Positions 16,021-17,869 of a stretch of DNA of 17,869 bases are shown here, in pieces. Location of the stretch: contig CAZEXI010000044.1 in NCBI GenBank assembly GCA_964516805.1, positions 1-17,869 on the forward strand, read 5' to 3'. A model generated the notes under the pieces. It searched no databases, was not told the origin of the DNA, and worked only from the letters and a program-made list of their open reading frames with translations. The number at the start of each line of letters is the position of its first letter. Positions within the stretch are counted from its first letter, which is position 1. Source of the stretch: CAYSTL01 sp964516805. Its GTDB lineage: Archaea; Thermoplasmatota; Thermoplasmata; Halarchaeoplasmatales; Halarchaeoplasmataceae. A program made the translations under genes and the position numbers.

Positions 16021-16728
16021 TTACCTATCTTTTTCGTTTTGACTTCTGTTTGAAAGGAAATAGAATATACCTGCACCTGCGATTACTGAGATCAAAACTT
16101 CGATCAAAAGAAGATTTGATGTCAAAGTTGATACTAGATTTCCAGAAGTATCGCTGCTGGAATCATCTGTAACCTTTCTATAAACTGAAACATTATTGAT
16201 CACTATATCTTCCTTTGGGACATCATCCATACCGCTTTCAGAACCGGTATTCACTGATTCTATATTGTCCACTACATCCATACCATCTACGACTTTACCG
16301 AATACGCAGTAACCGTAGCCGTCTCCAGCTTTATCCCAGTTTAGATTTGCATTGTCATCTGTATTTATGAAGAATTGACTTGTAGCTGAATCAGGTTTTG
16401 AGGTCCTAGCCATTGCTATCGTTCCTCGATTGTTCCTGTGACAACTCTTTTTTGCTTCATTCTCTATAGGTTCGTAGGGTGTCTGCTTCTTTCGTAGGTC
16501 TTTTGTAAAGCCTCCTCCCTGTATCATAAATCCACTTATAACCCGATGAAATATAGTGCCCTGATAGAAGTCGTCTTTAGCATATTTAACAAAATTATCA
16601 ACTGTTTTAGGTGCGTCATCTTCGAATAACTTGATTTCTATATTACCCTTGTTGGTGTTGATCTTAGCAAAAAGTTGTCCTTCCTTTGCTGAAACATTAT
16701 TACTCGCTAACATGGGTACGAATAGCAT
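16021..16728 (-). CDS. Membrane-anchored extracytoplasmic cyclophilin-type peptidyl-prolyl isomerase
   Basis: The protein catalyses cis-trans isomerisation of prolyl bonds, probably assisting folding of exported proteins. The cyclophilin domain is about residues 18-185: FHRVISGFMIQGGGF contains the catalytic Arg and active-site Phe/Gln, TSQFFINTDDN carries the substrate-binding Gln and Phe, and YCVFGKVVDGMDVVDNI closes the fold. A Ser-rich linker and a TM helix (about 205-228) followed by NRSQNEKDR anchor it outside. From ATG 16728 the signal peptide is short and has no basic residue (MLFVPMLASNNVSA). The frame upstream reads MNSR-TAA-PLIILITT directly before it, giving a normal signal sequence with a stop at codon 5. 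Either the ATG here starts a weakened gene, or the true start is 16767 and the gene is damaged or misread. It is monocistronic and divergent from the PyrK-like gene. Confidence 0.88.
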   Translation of the reverse strand: MLFVPMLASNNVSAKEGQLFAKINTNKGNIEIKLFEDDAPKTVDNFVKYAKDDFYQGTIFHRVISGFMIQGGGFTKDLRKKQTPYEPIENEAKKSCHRNNRGTIAMARTSKPDSATSQFFINTDDNANLNWDKAGDGYGYCVFGKVVDGMDVVDNIESVNTGSESGMDDVPKEDIVINNVSVYRKVTDDSSSDTSGNLVSTLTSNLLLIEVLISVIAGAGIFYFLSNRSQNEKDR

Positions 16729-16752
16729 CGTTGTTATTAAAATTATTAATGG

Positions 16753-16767
16753 TTATCGTGAGTTCAT
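16753..16767 (-). other. Upstream start and in-frame TAA of the cyclophilin gene
   Basis: ATG 16767-16765 is in frame with the cyclophilin and is followed by AAC TCA CGA TAA, then an uninterrupted hydrophobic stretch PLIILITT joining the annotated start. A single-base change (for example AAA or CAA to TAA) would explain the stop. A TATA-like box about 30 bases upstream (16791-16802) supports this ATG as the original leaderless start. Confidence 0.55.
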
Positions 16768-16772
16768 GAACT
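16761..16772. promoter_or_regulatory. 12-bp palindrome over the cyclophilin upstream ATG
   Basis: AGTTCATGAACT is a perfect palindrome, with the related TTCGTGAA immediately beside it on the right. It covers the probable transcription and translation start of the cyclophilin gene in the divergent promoter region. It could be an operator; the binding protein is unknown. Confidence 0.3.
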
Positions 16773-16790
16773 TCGTGAAATTCTCTATAG

Positions 16791-16802
16791 AGTAAATAAT
16801 TT
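16791..16802 (-). promoter_or_regulatory. Candidate TATA box for the cyclophilin gene
   Basis: AAATTATTTACT on the minus strand is centred about 30 bases before ATG 16767. This spacing would put the transcript start at or next to that ATG. Confidence 0.4.
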
Positions 16803-16819
16803 ACGGCTAACAAAACTTC

Positions 16820-16833
16820 TTAAATATTGTAAA
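16820..16833 (+). promoter_or_regulatory. TATA box for the PyrK-like gene
   Basis: TTAAATATTGTAAA is centred about 22-25 bases before ATG 16848. The GGGAG next to the ATG is too close to act as a ribosome site, so the transcript is probably leaderless. Confidence 0.45.
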
Positions 16834-16847
16834 TACTATCCGGGAGC

Positions 16848-17627
16848 ATGAGCAGTATCGATATAGTCGAGATCGAAAAGATAGTTAATGAAACTCCATC
16901 AACTAAATCGTTTTATTTTGATTGGGATGTAGATATGGAACCTGGACAGTTTATCATGGTATGGATTCCAGGAGTAGATGAAATTCCTATGAGTCTTTCT
17001 AGACATACACCTGAACAGTCAATAACTGTTAGGAAAGTTGGAGAATCTACTGAATATCTTCATAAGATGGAGGTGGGAGAAAGGATAGGTCTTCGTGGAC
17101 CTTATGGACACGGATATGATCTGTTTGGAGATGAGATATTAGCTGTTATAGGTGGAATCGGTGGTGCTTCTTTATTACCTGCAGTCTCAGAAGCTATCAG
17201 ACAGAATAAGATAGTGAACTGTGCTTTGGGCGGAGAGACAGAAGATGAACTTCTGTTTAGAGAAGAGATGGAAGAGAATACACACTTACATCTGGCAACA
17301 GACGATGGTTCGGCAGGTCATCACGGTTTCGTGACTGACATATTAGGAGATTTGATCGAAGAGAAAGATATTGATCAGATATTAACATGTGGTCCAGAAG
17401 TGATGATGAAGAAAACAGTCGATATTGCTTTAGAACATGAAATACCAGTTCAGGCTTCTCTGGAAAGATACATGAAATGCGGTCTTGGACTTTGTGATTC
17501 TTGCACTATAAATGGATTACAGGTCTGTAAAGATGGCCCAGTATTTACGAGAGAAGAATTATCTGAGATGGATGAATTCGGTAGATTCGAAAGAGATAAA
17601 ACAGGAAAGAAAGTAGAACTACATTAA
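16848..17627 (+). CDS. pyrK: Dihydroorotate dehydrogenase electron transfer subunit (PyrK-like)
   Basis: This 259-residue iron-sulfur flavoprotein would carry electrons from dihydroorotate dehydrogenase (PyrD) to NAD in pyrimidine synthesis. An FAD-binding barrel spans about 1-95, with PGQFIMVWIPG (32-42), MSLSR (48-52, in the RxxS-like flavin site) and GLRGPYGHGY (81-90). The NAD-binding lobe has IGGIGGASLLPA (101-112) and LTCGPEVMM (179-187). The [2Fe-2S] cluster cysteines are Cys211, Cys216, Cys219 and Cys227, in the C-x4-C-x2-C-x7-C order of PyrK. No pyrD is next to it: the following gene is a tRNA and the preceding one is divergent. A related ferredoxin-NADP reductase-like subunit (for example SudB or HydG type) is possible, but the cysteine spacing and length favour PyrK. 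Confidence 0.85.
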   Translation: MSSIDIVEIEKIVNETPSTKSFYFDWDVDMEPGQFIMVWIPGVDEIPMSLSRHTPEQSITVRKVGESTEYLHKMEVGERIGLRGPYGHGYDLFGDEILAVIGGIGGASLLPAVSEAIRQNKIVNCALGGETEDELLFREEMEENTHLHLATDDGSAGHHGFVTDILGDLIEEKDIDQILTCGPEVMMKKTVDIALEHEIPVQASLERYMKCGLGLCDSCTINGLQVCKDGPVFTREELSEMDEFGRFERDKTGKKVELH

Positions 17628-17686
17628 CCAAAATTTTATTAATATGATTATACTGCACAAACCCAATTAAAAATTACATACACATA

Positions 17687-17771
17687 GCGGGGGTACCCGA
17701 GCATGGCCAAAGGGGCGAGGCTTAGGACCTCGTTGCGCAGGCATCCAAGGGTTCAAATCCCTTCCCCCGCA
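17687..17771 (+). tRNA. tRNA-Leu (anticodon UAG)
   Basis: The 85-nt gene folds as a class II tRNA. The acceptor GCGGGGG (17687-17693) pairs with CCCCCGC (17764-17770), with discriminator A at 17771. The anticodon stem CGAGG/CCTCG (17716-17720 and 17728-17732) closes the loop CTTAGGA, anticodon TAG at 17723-17725. The variable arm is long, with a TGC/GCA stem. The T arm is AAGGG-TTCAAAT-CCCTT (17747-17763). The class II arm and archaeal Leu-type D loop (GGCCAAAGGGG) identify leucine, reading CUA and probably other CUN codons. No intron is present and CCA is not encoded. Confidence 0.95.
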
Positions 17772-17778
17772 TTTTTTT
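17772..17778 (+). terminator. T-run terminator of tRNA-Leu
   Basis: Seven T directly after the discriminator base match archaeal oligo-T termination. A matching run of seven A follows (17782-17788), making an imperfect T7-GAT-A7 inverted repeat. Confidence 0.6.
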
Positions 17779-17805
17779 GATAAAAAAATGCACTAAAAAC
17801 GTGTT

Positions 17806-17824
17806 GGGCTATCTGAGATAGCCC
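17806..17824. repeat. Perfect 9-bp inverted repeat downstream of tRNA-Leu
   Basis: GGGCTATCT-G-AGATAGCCC is a perfect palindrome with a one-base centre. As RNA it would form a 7-8 bp stem. No gene adjoins it on the right within the window. It could be a terminator for a gene arriving from the right, or an operator. Confidence 0.5.
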
Positions 17825-17849
17825 TTAATAAAAGGTTTTTAAAAATAAA

Positions 17850-17866
17850 AACAATCTTTGATTGTT
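17850..17866. repeat. Short hairpin related to those in the left-end repeat
   Basis: AACAATC-TTT-GATTGTT is a perfect 7-bp inverted repeat with a 3-base loop. Its AATC-TTT-GATT core is the same as in the left-end hairpin at 21-35 (read on the minus strand), but the outer arm bases differ and remain paired. Confidence 0.55.
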
Positions 17867-17869
17867 AAA

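Overview
The window reads as a stretch of an AT-rich archaeal chromosome. The signs are TATA-type boxes about 25-30 bases upstream of several start codons that lack a Shine-Dalgarno site (leaderless genes), GGTGA/GGAG ribosome sites inside operons, a tRNA-Leu without encoded CCA, and archaeal-style families (DUF401 permease, PKD and Fn3 surface proteins, a Ras-like GTPase, STAND ATPases with TPR arrays). The style resembles Thermoplasmatota or related euryarchaea, but the phylum is an inference from gene content, not a sequence match.

Bases 1-162 hold two copies of a 62-bp repeat at a 100-bp period, each carrying small hairpins. Bases 179-7246 (minus strand) form a signalling cluster read GTPase -> STAND ATPase -> second STAND ATPase. 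The GTPase is Ras/Rab-like with an extra C-terminal domain. Both STAND proteins carry a roadblock/longin-like module inserted between Walker A and Walker B, followed by a winged-helix-like region and a long TPR array. The second copy is broken by an in-frame TAA and a one-base deletion. A GTPase next to proteins carrying a roadblock-like fold suggests a GTP-gated STAND switch; this is the most interesting system in the window.

Bases 7247-7555 are a divergent promoter region. Bases 7556-12663 (plus strand) encode envelope functions: a signal-peptide/PKD/one-TM protein whose acidic cytoplasmic tail ends in a FliM-like SQDDIDDLF motif, a DUF401 membrane permease, and a small Fn3 surface protein.

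Bases 12657-15989 (minus strand) are a compact nadA-nadB-nadC operon for de novo NAD synthesis (aspartate to nicotinate mononucleotide), its last gene overlapping the end of the Fn3 gene. Upstream is a membrane-anchored extracytoplasmic cyclophilin whose apparent true start is followed by an in-frame TAA at codon 5. Divergent from it is a PyrK-like iron-sulfur flavoprotein, then tRNA-Leu(UAG) with a T-run terminator, a strong palindrome, and a final hairpin related to those in the repeat at the other end.
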